The translations under genes and the position numbers were made by a program. From Naganishia liquefaciens (lineage: Eukaryota > Basidiomycota > Tremellomycetes > Filobasidiales > Filobasidiaceae): DNA of 64,000 nucleotides. Where the stretch lies: contig BLZA01000009.1 of assembly GCA_013423385.1 (NCBI GenBank), positions 806,001-870,000 of the forward strand. The letters are read 5' to 3'. Positions 13,301 through 23,035 of the stretch are shown here, piece by piece (the stretch's first letter is position 1; each line of letters starts with the position of its first letter). The notes under the pieces are model-generated. The model had not been told where the DNA came from. It did not search any database and worked only from the letters and a program-made list of their open reading frames with translations.

Positions 13301-13712
13301 GAACAGAGTCTAGCGACGAAATGTCTCTCTGCAGAGATCGCCACTATGCCGCACCTTTTTGCCTTTCGTCAAGTCTTCCTTAATATCTGGGTTTGCCGAA
13401 GGCCCGAACCTCGACACGGTGTGTTCCTGCGCGAATGATTCCCTCTTATCAAATGCCGAAGTCACTGCTGCGGCTTGAGGCAACGTTATCTCGACATACT
13501 GGTCAAGCGGTCAATAAGAATGGCACATACGAGAGGCTCTTGCGTTCGGCCATCAGATGCTGTTGGTCTGACACTGAAGGGACGTGCAGTCGAGGCGCCC
13601 GGCACATCAGCTCCAGCGTAATCAGCGACTTAGTCATGAGTTGACATCCATTTACACTGTTGCTCTGCTCATGCTCGACTACATCGTCCCGCACCCCGAG
13701 CCCGGTCGCGAC
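10356..13712. other. 3.3-kb gene-poor region upstream of the HMG-box gene
   Basis: The longest stretch without a convincing gene in a window where most intergenic gaps are 0.1-1.3 kb. Frames up to about 200 codons occur (for example 11632-12252, +), but they have no motif, no orderly composition and no linked exons. A short minus-strand frame near 12858-13070 has a protein-like middle (SQEEISDAVCSTGRDCEF) but no start or splice context I trust. The region may be a long promoter/5' leader of the HMG factor or contain non-coding RNA. Confidence 0.5.
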
Positions 13713-16700
13713 TCAATTATCATCAAGGTAATAGCCCGGGCCGATGGTGCCTCGCAAAGGCCACTCTCTGTCAGAGCCTTCTGGGATCTTTGAACGATCT
13801 TCCAAGGCGATCCTCCTCGGCGGCAGCTTTGCCTGCTCTTTTACCGCCTCGTCGAGATCCCTCGACATGACAATCTTCAACTTTTCGTTTTCCTCCCTTT
13901 CCATTGCTGACAGATTGCACCATGGAGTAACAATCTTTTCCCTTGTACGTTTCGGGCCAAGAGACATAGCGACGGGAAGGCGTTTCCAGCTACGATGCGA
14001 TGCGGGGTGCCTTGGAGTGCAAAGAGAGTACTCTGGAACAGGATTGAACGTGGTACGAGTTGAAGAAGGGGTGTTCTGAGCATACATGTCGTATGCCGGT
14101 ATCGGACAACCCTTCATCTCAGGATCGGAGTGCGTAAAGGGCACAAAGCCAAAGGCAGTGCGAAAAGACATGTCTGGCTCCGCATCCCACGATGCCTGAG
14201 TCTTAGCTAATGTGCAAATAAAGTCCTCGATGGGCGCTTTGAAACCTCTTCTGATGGGCGGACAGGAAACAAGATAGGTTGGGACTGCTCCTTCCGGCAG
14301 AGGTGGCGGATTTGTCGAAGGAGCCTTGCCTTGCATATCCGCGTTGAAGCGCATCTGAGCCAATTCGAATGGAAGATGTTGACGGATATGGCGATGTGAC
14401 TTCGCAAGCGTACTAAAACTCTCACTGAATGTATAGGGGCAGTCTGGATTAGATGTTAGCAAAATCGGTAAACGAGCTGAACAGAGTCTAGGCCTACCGT
14501 TGACAACGCAGGATATGAAGCCCTTATTGCCGTTGACATCGAGATGATGCGAATAGACATGAACATGAAGGGCTGCGATTGTTACGAAGGCCACTTCCGC
14601 TACACCAGTCTTGCCACAGTCACCAAAGCGGCAGATGTACGGAAGCCAAGCTTCCTTCGGCTGAAAGTGGACGAGATCAGCTTCGGCCTCTCGGTTGCGC
14701 TTTTAGCAACATACCTGGAGGCTATTCATTTCCCTGAGCTCGCTGTGCGAAATCTGTGGGTTGGGTGCTGCTGACATGAGCTTCGTCGGATTCGCGCGGA
14801 CACTCGCCTTTGTGGACAGTAGGGCGATTGGGTCTGTATCGTCGTTTTCGCTAGAAGAGCGCCTCCCGTCGTATTCGCCCGGAATTCTTCTGATAGCAGC
14901 TTGATGCGAGTCTCCCAGACTGGAATTGCGAAACGTGTGAAGACTTGGCGGCTGGAGGGTAGCTGTTGATTTCGGTTTCGGTTTTGGTCGCGGGCGTTGA
15001 TGTTTGACATGAACCAAGCCCACATGCTACACAAGAGCAAGTCGATCAGTCTTTCGGCACCAAGTGAGATATCTTCGAGAACAACCTTCTCCAGCCCTTC
15101 CCAATTATGAAGGACCGCTCCGCACTGTGACCAATCGCAAAAACACGCTCTCCACACTTTTCGCTGCCATTGGATGACATCCTCGAAGGCAAGCTCTTCC
15201 GGAATGCGAAAAGGCGATTCAGCGACATCTGGAGTAGCTCGCGCTTCACTCCTCGAGTCTTCCCGACTCTCGTCAAGGTCGTCCGTTCTCCTTGATGCTG
15301 ATGGCGCTATAGACAAAGGCAACGTCGATGTTGCCGACTCGATGGGGCTCGGCTGAGATATCGGCGGGCCATATCCTGGCATAACGATGTCGTTCAGCAT
15401 CCAAGACAGTGCAGGCGCCTTCGATTGGGTTTCGCTGTGGCTCTTCTCAGCAAGATCTTGCATTTCAACGTCGGCGTTGACCTTCCAAAGCTCTGTGGAC
15501 GCGGCCGTTTTTGACCGAATTCCTGTCTGCTTGAACATCCTGTCAGTGACTGCTTCAGCTTCGTCAATGAGACGTGATATTGCGGGTATCAACGCATCCG
15601 ATGAGACTGGCTCGCTGTCAGAATGCGCAGACAAGGAACCGTTCTTGTCGGGGATAACCAAAGCTGGCGGATTGCCCGGCCTGCCGGAATCTGCTGACAA
15701 TTCGCCGCGTGCCGAGGGGGCATTTTCGAGAGTGATGTCCATCTGTTCGACCACATTGTCCTGCTGCGCGTGACCTATCCTTTCTTCCGCTGAAGATGCT
15801 TTGAATGGAGGCGTCGACCTGATCGGTGACGAATCCCCAGTAAGATCAATAACCTCTCCGGCAGTCTTGCTAGCCTCGCGATTCTTATTGTAAGAAAAAG
15901 GCAAATCCGTGCCCGACCGCCGGCGTTTACTCGAGGTGGCGACAGAGGCTGATCTCTCCGCGATTTGCACAGCACTGCTCCTTGCCCAATCCGGCAACGG
16001 TGGCCGCTCTTCCTTTCTTTTCTCCGTGACACAGCCTCCGGATAACCAGTCTGGCAATGACGGGATCGGCTTTGCAGGTGGCTTGAATTCAAATGAGAAC
16101 AGCGGGAAGACGGGCGCTTGTTCAAGAGCGACAAGGGTCCGTGGCGGGATAAGCTGTACGGGCGGTGAAGACATCTGACTTGATGTCGGACTTTCTTGAG
16201 CCGTTGCGGGCGAGATGACCGGAGGCGGGCTCCGAATCGTGATTGCTGCGAATGAAGCATGCGAAGAATCCCGAGCGGTACGAGGATTGGGGATTTCGAT
16301 GGCTTGAACCTCTTTCGTCACAGGAACTGCTGCTGGAACTACCTCAACTGCATCGGTCCGCGGCATCGGTACTCTCTCGCTTGAAGCGAATACAGAAGAC
16401 GAAGCAGGTGACTCGAATCGCCCGGAAGTAGGAAGAGTTGGCGAAACAACGGCACCCAAAGGTGGTGTCGCTGAAGCGAAACTAACCGCCGACGAAAGGA
16501 AGGGAGACACGGACGGTATCTGATAACCTGTTGCTTGGATGTTGGGTGTCGTTGCAGAGAAAGCCGAATGTGGCTGCGCAGGAGCCCATGGTGGTCTGTT
16601 TTCGTATGCCGATGGTGCTAATCCTTGAGGAACCGGGATAAGCACATCAGTAAGGCCTGATTCCCGCCTGGGATAAGCCCCAGACGAACGTCGACTTTGT

Positions 16701-17636
16701 GCGTCACTTGAGCGTCTCCGCCGATTATCCTCTATCTGTTGCGCCGTCAGTACTGCTGCTCCAGCCAACGCGGAAAAGTCATCGGGCGACACGCAGCCAT
16801 TGTATTCGAGAGGACGCGGATTGACGATCCCTACATCTGGCGATGTCGTCGCTGAAAATGTGGAAGTGGATTGTTTCGGTCCGAAGAGCTGAGGAGATAC
16901 TGTTCTTGCGGGTGAGTTGCGAGAGGTCGAAGTCATGACTGGCGAGATCTGCGACGATGATGTGTCGTTGCGTGCACCGAAAGCTGCTTCAGCGTACGGC
17001 TGCCGGATGGGCGGATGCGGCGACACCGCTTGTTGCGATATCGGCTGGAACATCTGGGCTTGCCGTTCGACCCAAGCTTCTCCAGAGGAAGGATTCCCAG
17101 ACTCCAAGCGTTCCACCACCGGCGTCATGATCTGTCGCTGCAACACCGCCTCATTCCGTGCCACCAGACTCGTTGCTTCCTGGATCCCTTTACACCCCTG
17201 CGGAAGATGTTCCCCAGCCTCTGCATTCAATCGCTCATCAATCTGCGCAGTTATCCGCGAAATATCGGCCTGAGAGACATTATACTGCGGTGCGTACTCA
17301 AGCACTTTCCAGAATGCTGCCATCACCGTTCGGACATTGTGACGCTGTTCGACGGATAACGGGATATAACCGGACGTGGCCCCTGCTGTAAATGCAAACG
17401 CGATGAGCATCACCTAACTTCCTTTCCCCTTGAGTGCCAAGCTCACAGAACCCCGCCATCTCCGCAGCAGCCAAAGCATCATTCTTGATTCGCGTGACCT
17501 GCCTGGTCGTCTCAACGTAGTAACGCGCGACGAGGTTGATGTATTCGGGTCGCGAGATGACTAACGGCGGGCTTGGTCGCCCGTCACCGTTCATGGAGAG
17601 TACATCTGTTTGGGGTGTCGGAACGAGTGTGGGCAA
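13713..17636 (-). CDS. Large disordered protein with C-terminal Cys/His (C2H2-like) region
   Basis: Unrecognised gene of roughly 1200 aa. Exon 1 (from 17636, MPTLVPTPQ) joins exon 2 across an intron near 17386-17445. A helical N-terminal segment (TVMAAFWKVLEYAPQYN, then EAVLQRQIMTPVVERLE) is followed by about 550 disordered Ser/Pro/Ala-rich residues. A structured part follows with WQRKVWRACFCDWSQCGAVL. A 68-nt intron at 14963-15030 keeps the frame open into SENDDTDPIALLST, and a GTATGT donor near 14714 leads to WLPYICRFGDCGK, HVHVYSHHLD and CPYTFSESFSTLAKSHRHIR. The last two have C-x4-C and His spacings like C2H2 zinc fingers. A further intron with CTAAC branch lies near 14450-14500. The finger-like end suggests a nuclear role, which is inference only. 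Neighbours give no functional hint. Confidence 0.7.
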
Positions 17637-17853
17637 AGAGGGCTTGTGGTGCGGCGACTTGAAGACGGTACTTGATGTGAAACAGCTTGTGAAACGCGGC
17701 GGATTCGATTGCCTCGCGTTTGGTATTTTGGGCTCGGGCGCACTGCATGAATCATTATTTCATGCCTAGGGATTCGAGGCATAAAACTGCCGCGGCATGG
17801 TTCTCTATTACCGTCATATATAGTTTTACATTGCAAGGGATGACCTAGCGCTC

Positions 17854-19308
17854 CTAGTCCCGCTTGTGGCCGCCGCTGACGCTCAGGTTCAACGTGGACG
17901 GCAACTTTTCGCCTCCAACGCTCGATAACAGCCCAACAGAGGCGAGGACGATGGTGAGCAGGAAAATGGGCGCGAATACCAACAAGATGGTTTGGCTTGA
18001 GAGAGAAGGTCGTCAACAAGTCGCTCTTCGAATGAGCCAAGCCAAAACTCACAAGACATAGTCCCCCTTTTGGCACTGCGCGCCGACGTACCCACTAGCA
18101 CACTTGCATGCCCAGCATTCGCCCGTCCTGCTTTCCTTTGTATCGTTGCTCACAAGCACACATGATCCGTGACCGGAACACGACGAGCTGGCATAATCAC
18201 ACGTCCTGTTCGAGGGATAACACATTGGGTTTGCATCGGCCGGAACGGAAGAGTTCCCACCGTCAGAGGGGGCCATGAAGGTTTCGAATAGATCCGAGGC
18301 GGATTCGTCGTCGGTGAAAGCAATGTCGAGGACGTCTTCATCGATGGATCGCTTGGATTTGCGGATTGAGGTGGTTTCGCTCGAGGACATGATGACGAGA
18401 ATCAGCGGAGGCTGATCCGCAGCAGTCATCTGTATCAACCTAATCAGCGACCGATTCCCTTTCACATCGTCCCAGAACGCACCTCTGCCAGAGCGCCCTT
18501 GACGCCCATCTGCCCGGCCCTCTGCACCTCTGCATCCGACTCTCCCCTGCTAAATGCATCCACGATGACGGATTCCCAACTAGCACCGTCCGTCTTGGAC
18601 TTGTCGTCCCATGCAACCCGGGAAGCCAATGCTGCAAGCGCCTCGAGCTGGTCGTGCAGTACCTTGGACGTCTCTGAAGCACAATCAGCGATGGGTCCCA
18701 AGTACTAGCAGGGCAAAGGACGAACCAGAAGTACTCTTGGTAAACACATCACCGAGCCACTGGATGAATGCATTCTCCTTGATGTCCAATGATTCGAGAA
18801 TATGATCGACGACTTGTTCTGCGCGGTTGATGTATGGCTGCAGGAAGGTCTTGACGGACGACGACGTCGATGACAGATAGAATGTCGGGTCCATCGACAT
18901 TGAGGCAGGCAAGACGTCTGACGAAAAGGTAAGAAGGCATACGACACAAAACTTGCACCGACACTTACCCTCTGCCTGAACATCCCCCTGAATTATTACG
19001 ACCCTTCCCTTATCCGCCTCATCCACCCCGTTCCCCTGCTGATTCCCCAAAAGATGCACCCACCCTTCATGCCCCTCGGGCAACACCTCATACTCGTCCA
19101 CACCTCCTTGTGCACCGCCAAGATGATGCGAGAATACCGCCTGCGCTTGGTCGGCCGTGAGGATGGGCGCACGGGCGTGTGTCGATTGGTAGGATTCGAG
19201 GGCGGAGGGGGATGGATAGAGGTAGACTTGAATGGGAGAGTGGTGTGTGGATGCCGTAGCGAGAGCGGCGAGGGTGCCTGTGAGGGCGAGGCGTAGGGAT
19301 GTGCGCAT
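17854..19308 (-). CDS. Vps3844 (DUF3844)-domain type I membrane protein
   Basis: Predicted secretory-pathway/vacuolar membrane protein. It begins with a signal peptide (RLALTGTLAALATA). A luminal domain of about 350 aa follows, then a Cys-rich EGF-like module with CYPSNRTCDYASSSCSGHG and GECWACKCASGYVGAQC, then one membrane helix (ILLVFAPIFLLTIVLASVG) and a short tail ending HKRD. That order (signal, luminal part, Cys-rich C-terminal domain, helix near the end) is the hallmark of fungal DUF3844 proteins, named for a role in vacuolar sorting. At least five exons; the last intron (GTGAGT near 18050) restores the frame into the membrane helix. It is divergent from SFT2, 277 bp away. Function beyond trafficking is unknown. 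Confidence 0.8.
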
Positions 19309-19585
19309 GGTGGCTTGTCGAGTTGTCGAGGAGGTGAGACGGGCCTAGTCGACTGCTGTCCCGAGCACTCTGATCGCCTCGTCGCTGTCGATGGCCGCAA
19401 TCGCATCATCGCTCGCTCGCCCGCCCAGCCAATCTGCTCGGCCGCCGGACACGTGCACGCACGCACAGCTGCTGCTGCCGTCGCGCCGCCGTCACCGTCT
19501 TGCGTAATACCAACGCACCAGTTGACCATGTCGCCCTCTTTCGCGTTCATCCATCTCCCGTCACCAGCGTTCATACCATCACATC
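19309..19585. promoter_or_regulatory. Shared divergent promoter (Vps3844-domain gene / SFT2)
   Basis: 277 bp separate the two start codons, so the promoters must overlap. No TATA box stands out. Both products are secretory-pathway membrane proteins, so joint control would make sense. Confidence 0.6.
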
Positions 19586-20606
19586 ATGTCAGCCCAGCCG
19601 CAGCAATCCTTCCGCTCCCAACTATCCGGCTTCCGATGGGCAAACTCGGTTCAAGACGACTCTGCTGCAGCACCACCTTCGACAAACCCATTCAGCCGTG
19701 TATACAGCAGCATCTCGAATTCCGTGTCGGATTATGTGCCGTTACGCTCGACGGCGAGAAGTGATGAGGAAGAGGCGTATTTCGCATTGTCGGTCAGTCT
19801 TGCACGTTTGTACGTGAGTTGAGAAATGTCGTCGGGCTAATATTGCGGTGTATCCGTTTTGACACGTAGAGGTGGGAGAGGTTTCTGGGATTCCTTGCGT
19901 GTCTCGCAGGAGGCATCGTTTGCTTCTTCGTTGCCTTTCTCACATTACCGCTCCGTGAGTACTCTTCTCACCTACACCATTAGCCACTGAAAAATAAACG
20001 CTGATCCGTCCCGTTGAACAAAGTCGCGTTCAAGCCGCGGAAATTCGTGTTGGCGTTCACGATGGGCTCGCTCCTCTTCATGGGTGGTTTCGCGGTGCTT
20101 CAAGGTCCATGGAATCGTACGCGCCTTAGCAGCCTTCGAATTTCTCCGCTCACCAAGCCCGGAATGCGTAGACCTGAAGCATATCATGTCAAAGGAACGA
20201 CTCCCCTTTTCAGTCGCATACTTTGGAAGTCTGGCGTTGACACTATACTTTGCCCTTGGTGTACGTTTCCATGACTCATCATTATATGCAGTCATCAAAC
20301 TCAGTGCTCTTTGCATTACCAGCTTAAATCAACGATCGGCACCCTGATATCCGCCATCGCTCAAGTATGTCTTTTCCCTCCTGCCCCGCCAAAGCTATCT
20401 CCTTTCTGACGCCTCACTCCAGGTAGCCGCGCTTCTGACGTACCTAGCAGCGTACTTTCCCGGTGGGGTCACCACGCTCCGATTCGGCGGACAGATGGGT
20501 ACGTCCCGTTTTGACGCCCCGACTATTCGAAATGACAAGCTGATGGCTGGTCTCATTGATAAACGAAATAGCGCTGCGTGGGGCAGGAAGCGTCTTGCCG
20601 TTTTGA
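19586..20606 (+). CDS. SFT2: Sft2-like vesicle transport membrane protein
   Basis: Tetra-spanning Golgi membrane protein of the SFT2/Got1 group, needed for fusion of endosome-derived vesicles with the Golgi. A cytosolic head of about 70 aa (PSTNPFSRVYSSISNSVSDY, ending EEEAYFALS) precedes four hydrophobic segments spread over small exons: ERFLGFLACLAGGIVCFFVA, FVLAFTMGSLLFMGGFAVLQ, VAYFGSLALTLYFALG and a last one around VAALLTYLAAYFPGG. The loop PWNHLKHIMSKERLPFS between segments 2 and 3 is a strong family marker. The protein ends GAGSVLPF, with stop at 20604-20606. Length of about 220 aa fits the family. Divergent from the Vps3844-domain gene. Confidence 0.88.
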
Positions 20607-21366
20607 GCTGTCGTCATCGAGGAAATGCCTCGTATAGGTTGATGATGGATTAGGGTTATGAGTATACTTATCCTTTCCAGCCTTTTCGCCGCGTTTCGGT
20701 GTGCTCTCTGCGCGCAATCCAGGTTCGTCTTTGAGAATGATGTCTGCTCGCCGCGTTTTGGGTGTGCTCTCTGCGCGCAATCCAGGTTCGTCTTTGAGAA
20801 TGATGTCTGCTCGGAGAAAGAATTTCGCATCCTCCGCATTGAAGCGAATGCCGGCCAGCCGGCAGCATGAGTTCTCAAACCTGCCGCACAATCTGTGCAG
20901 CGCAGCAGGATAAATCGCTTCAGGAGTAATAGAGATGCTAAGAATGGATGCCGTGACAGTCTAGCTTCATGACCTTTGAAGCGTGTCAGTCATCGAGCGT
21001 AAAGCATGTACACCATTTCAACACCTTTGGCATGCGAGTATCACGAGTCGACAGAGGGCTATGAACGTAGCCGTTGTCGTATGAATCTGCATCCGCTCAC
21101 CTGTCCCGATCGCGGACCTCCTGTATATTGCTCGCACGTCGTCTTCTTCACCTTGCGAATGTGTCAACGGTAACAGTCCTCGGCCAAGATACAGAACCAC
21201 GAGGTTCTTCTCGCCATATGTACGTCCTCCTTCAAGCCCATCCCGATCTCTCTCCCTGCCTGACCGCGCCAGACATCCGAAAGACATTCCTCGATGAATC
21301 AATCGACATAGCACACCGCCTGACAAACCCGGGGACTGCCTCCGTCTCGTCATCATCGCGCATACC
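20607..21366. other. Intergenic region between SFT2 and MDM12
   Basis: Holds the SFT2 3' region, a two-copy tandem repeat (20687-20812) and the MDM12 promoter. A minus-strand frame (20553-20891) spans the repeat and begins MCGRF, but I do not support it as a gene. Confidence 0.5.
20687..20812. repeat. Two-copy tandem repeat, about 63-bp period
   Basis: Copy 1 (20687-20748) and copy 2 (20749-20812) are nearly identical, differing at the start of the unit by one base in length and a substitution. The shared core begins GTGCTCTCTGCGCGCAATCC. The period is near 63 bp, so a minus-strand frame reads through it as a 21-residue repeat. The near identity points to a recent duplication. Confidence 0.85.
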
Positions 21367-22875
21367 ATGTCATTCGAAATAGACTGGAGCCTTCTCGCCG
21401 ACTCGCACACCCTTGCCGACTCATTCATCCACAAGCTCAATAATGCTCTCTCCAGTGCTTCCCGTCCATCCTTTCTCGGGCCGATTCAAGTGACAGAATT
21501 CGATTTTGGCACCGTCGGCCCAGACATCGAAATCAAGGATATCGGTGATGTGTGGAAGTCATTCATCGAGGATGATGAAGAGGCCGACTCGCAGGACGGG
21601 AATGGTGTTGGCGTGAATCGCAAGCCGGAGCATAATACAGGACCGGACGGTCCGATCGCGTCGGCGGAGCCATCGGTCTATGCGTACGGCCATTACGGCG
21701 ACGAGAGTTGCAGCCGCAGTGGCAGGCATGATGAGCGGTATGATGCCATGGCTGGCAGATCGCGGCGTGGAAGCCAAGACCTACGACAACAGAAAAACGG
21801 ACGCCGAGCGAGTATCCAGCAGCACGTCATGCTCAATGATGATGACGAGACTGGCAGCGTCTTTAGCGGCATGCTTTCGCCGAGAGTCAGCCTGCACCGT
21901 TTCGGCGCTGGTATCGGGCTCGGTTCAGGGATGGGCGTCAACTTGACCGGCGCCCATGGCAATGGACTCGCGCATTCGGGCTACATCACGCCGGCGCTGA
22001 ATCCGTCGGTTTACTCGATGCCCCTCTCGCATACCCGCGGCACTAACAGAAAAGCCGGCGCCAGGCATTCGCAACATCCTGCACATCATTTGCCATACCT
22101 TCAGGACCCGTACACACGAACACACGACGACATGGGCGAAACACAGCATACACCGGGTTTGACGACAGGCCACGCCGATACGCCAATTATGGATGCCCCG
22201 CTCGAGCCGCCGCAGCCGCAGCCGCTCCCGTCCATTCAGCTCCTATTGCATTTTGCGCACACGCCCAATATCCATCTGACGATCCTGACCTCGCTCCAGA
22301 TCAACTACCCTTCGCAAATGTTCATGTCCTTGCCGCTCAAATTGACGATCACCGGCCTCTCCCTCAACGCCGACATGGTCGTTGCCTTTAATGGCGCCAA
22401 GAAGCGCATACATCTGTCCATCATCGACGACTTTGACCCGACGACCCCGTCCATGACGAATTCGCTCGCGAGTTCCGCCGTGCATAGTTCCGAGACGAGC
22501 GAGATGACGCTCTCGGGCGCGCCGTCGCTCGGAATGCAGGCGAATATGCAGGACGATCAGTTGGGGGCCAATCAGATGTACAATAGGTCCGGGGCATTGT
22601 CAGCTCAGCAATCGGGCTATGCAACCCCAATTCAACCTTACCAATATCAGCCTTACAACCCGGGAGTCCCCCAAACGGCATCGACGATCCCGGAACCCCT
22701 GAAACCGATAGGACAGCGTTTACTGCCGGCCCTGCAGATCGACAGCGAGATTGGACATGCCGATGTGCACGTGCTGCGCAATGTCGGCAAGGTGGAAAAA
22801 TTCATCCTCGACCTTGTCAGAAAGACAATGGTAGATGAGCTGGTGTATCCGAATTATCACACCATAGCATTGTAG
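21367..22875 (+). CDS. MDM12: Mdm12, ERMES complex subunit
   Basis: Cytosolic subunit of the ER-mitochondria encounter structure, which tethers the two organelles and moves phospholipids through its SMP-type lipid-binding fold. The start MSFEIDWSLL and the block ASRPSFLGPIQVTEFDFG then VGPDIEIKDIGDVW are near-diagnostic. After a disordered acidic/Gly/His insert (residues about 60-295), the fold resumes with PSIQLLLHFAHTPNIHLTI, YPSQMFMSLPLKLTITGLS and MVVAFNGAKKRIHLSI. A second disordered insert is followed by the last strand and helix (LLPALQIDSEIGHADVHVL, VEKFILDLVRKTMVDELVYP). At 502 aa it is longer than yeast Mdm12 (271 aa) because of these inserts. It has no introns, unusual in this window. 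Convergent with the Ish1-repeat gene, 160 bp away. Confidence 0.95.
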   Translation: MSFEIDWSLLADSHTLADSFIHKLNNALSSASRPSFLGPIQVTEFDFGTVGPDIEIKDIGDVWKSFIEDDEEADSQDGNGVGVNRKPEHNTGPDGPIASAEPSVYAYGHYGDESCSRSGRHDERYDAMAGRSRRGSQDLRQQKNGRRASIQQHVMLNDDDETGSVFSGMLSPRVSLHRFGAGIGLGSGMGVNLTGAHGNGLAHSGYITPALNPSVYSMPLSHTRGTNRKAGARHSQHPAHHLPYLQDPYTRTHDDMGETQHTPGLTTGHADTPIMDAPLEPPQPQPLPSIQLLLHFAHTPNIHLTILTSLQINYPSQMFMSLPLKLTITGLSLNADMVVAFNGAKKRIHLSIIDDFDPTTPSMTNSLASSAVHSSETSEMTLSGAPSLGMQANMQDDQLGANQMYNRSGALSAQQSGYATPIQPYQYQPYNPGVPQTASTIPEPLKPIGQRLLPALQIDSEIGHADVHVLRNVGKVEKFILDLVRKTMVDELVYPNYHTIAL

Positions 22876-23035
22876 CCGCGTACAAAGACCAAGTCTCTGT
22901 TGCATCGAGGCAAGCGGAGACATTATTATTGCATGATGACTTTCACTATTCTACTTTGCTACAAAAAGATACGCGGCGTATATCTGGTACATCAGGGGAT
23001 CTTCTCTTTACTTGTCATCTATTCACATCCCGAAT

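Noticed and set aside
14726-15030. Apparent frameshift near the end of the long minus-strand frame of the gene at 13713-17636
   Set aside because: A 68-nt GT-AG intron (14963-15030) joins LLDLL-type sequence to STLQPPSLHTF in frame and leads to the GTATGT donor near 14714, so no break is needed.
20553-20891. Minus-strand frame beginning MCGRF, like the SRAP/HMCES catalytic start
   Set aside because: Nothing after the first five residues fits the SRAP fold, and the frame is largely made of the tandem duplication.
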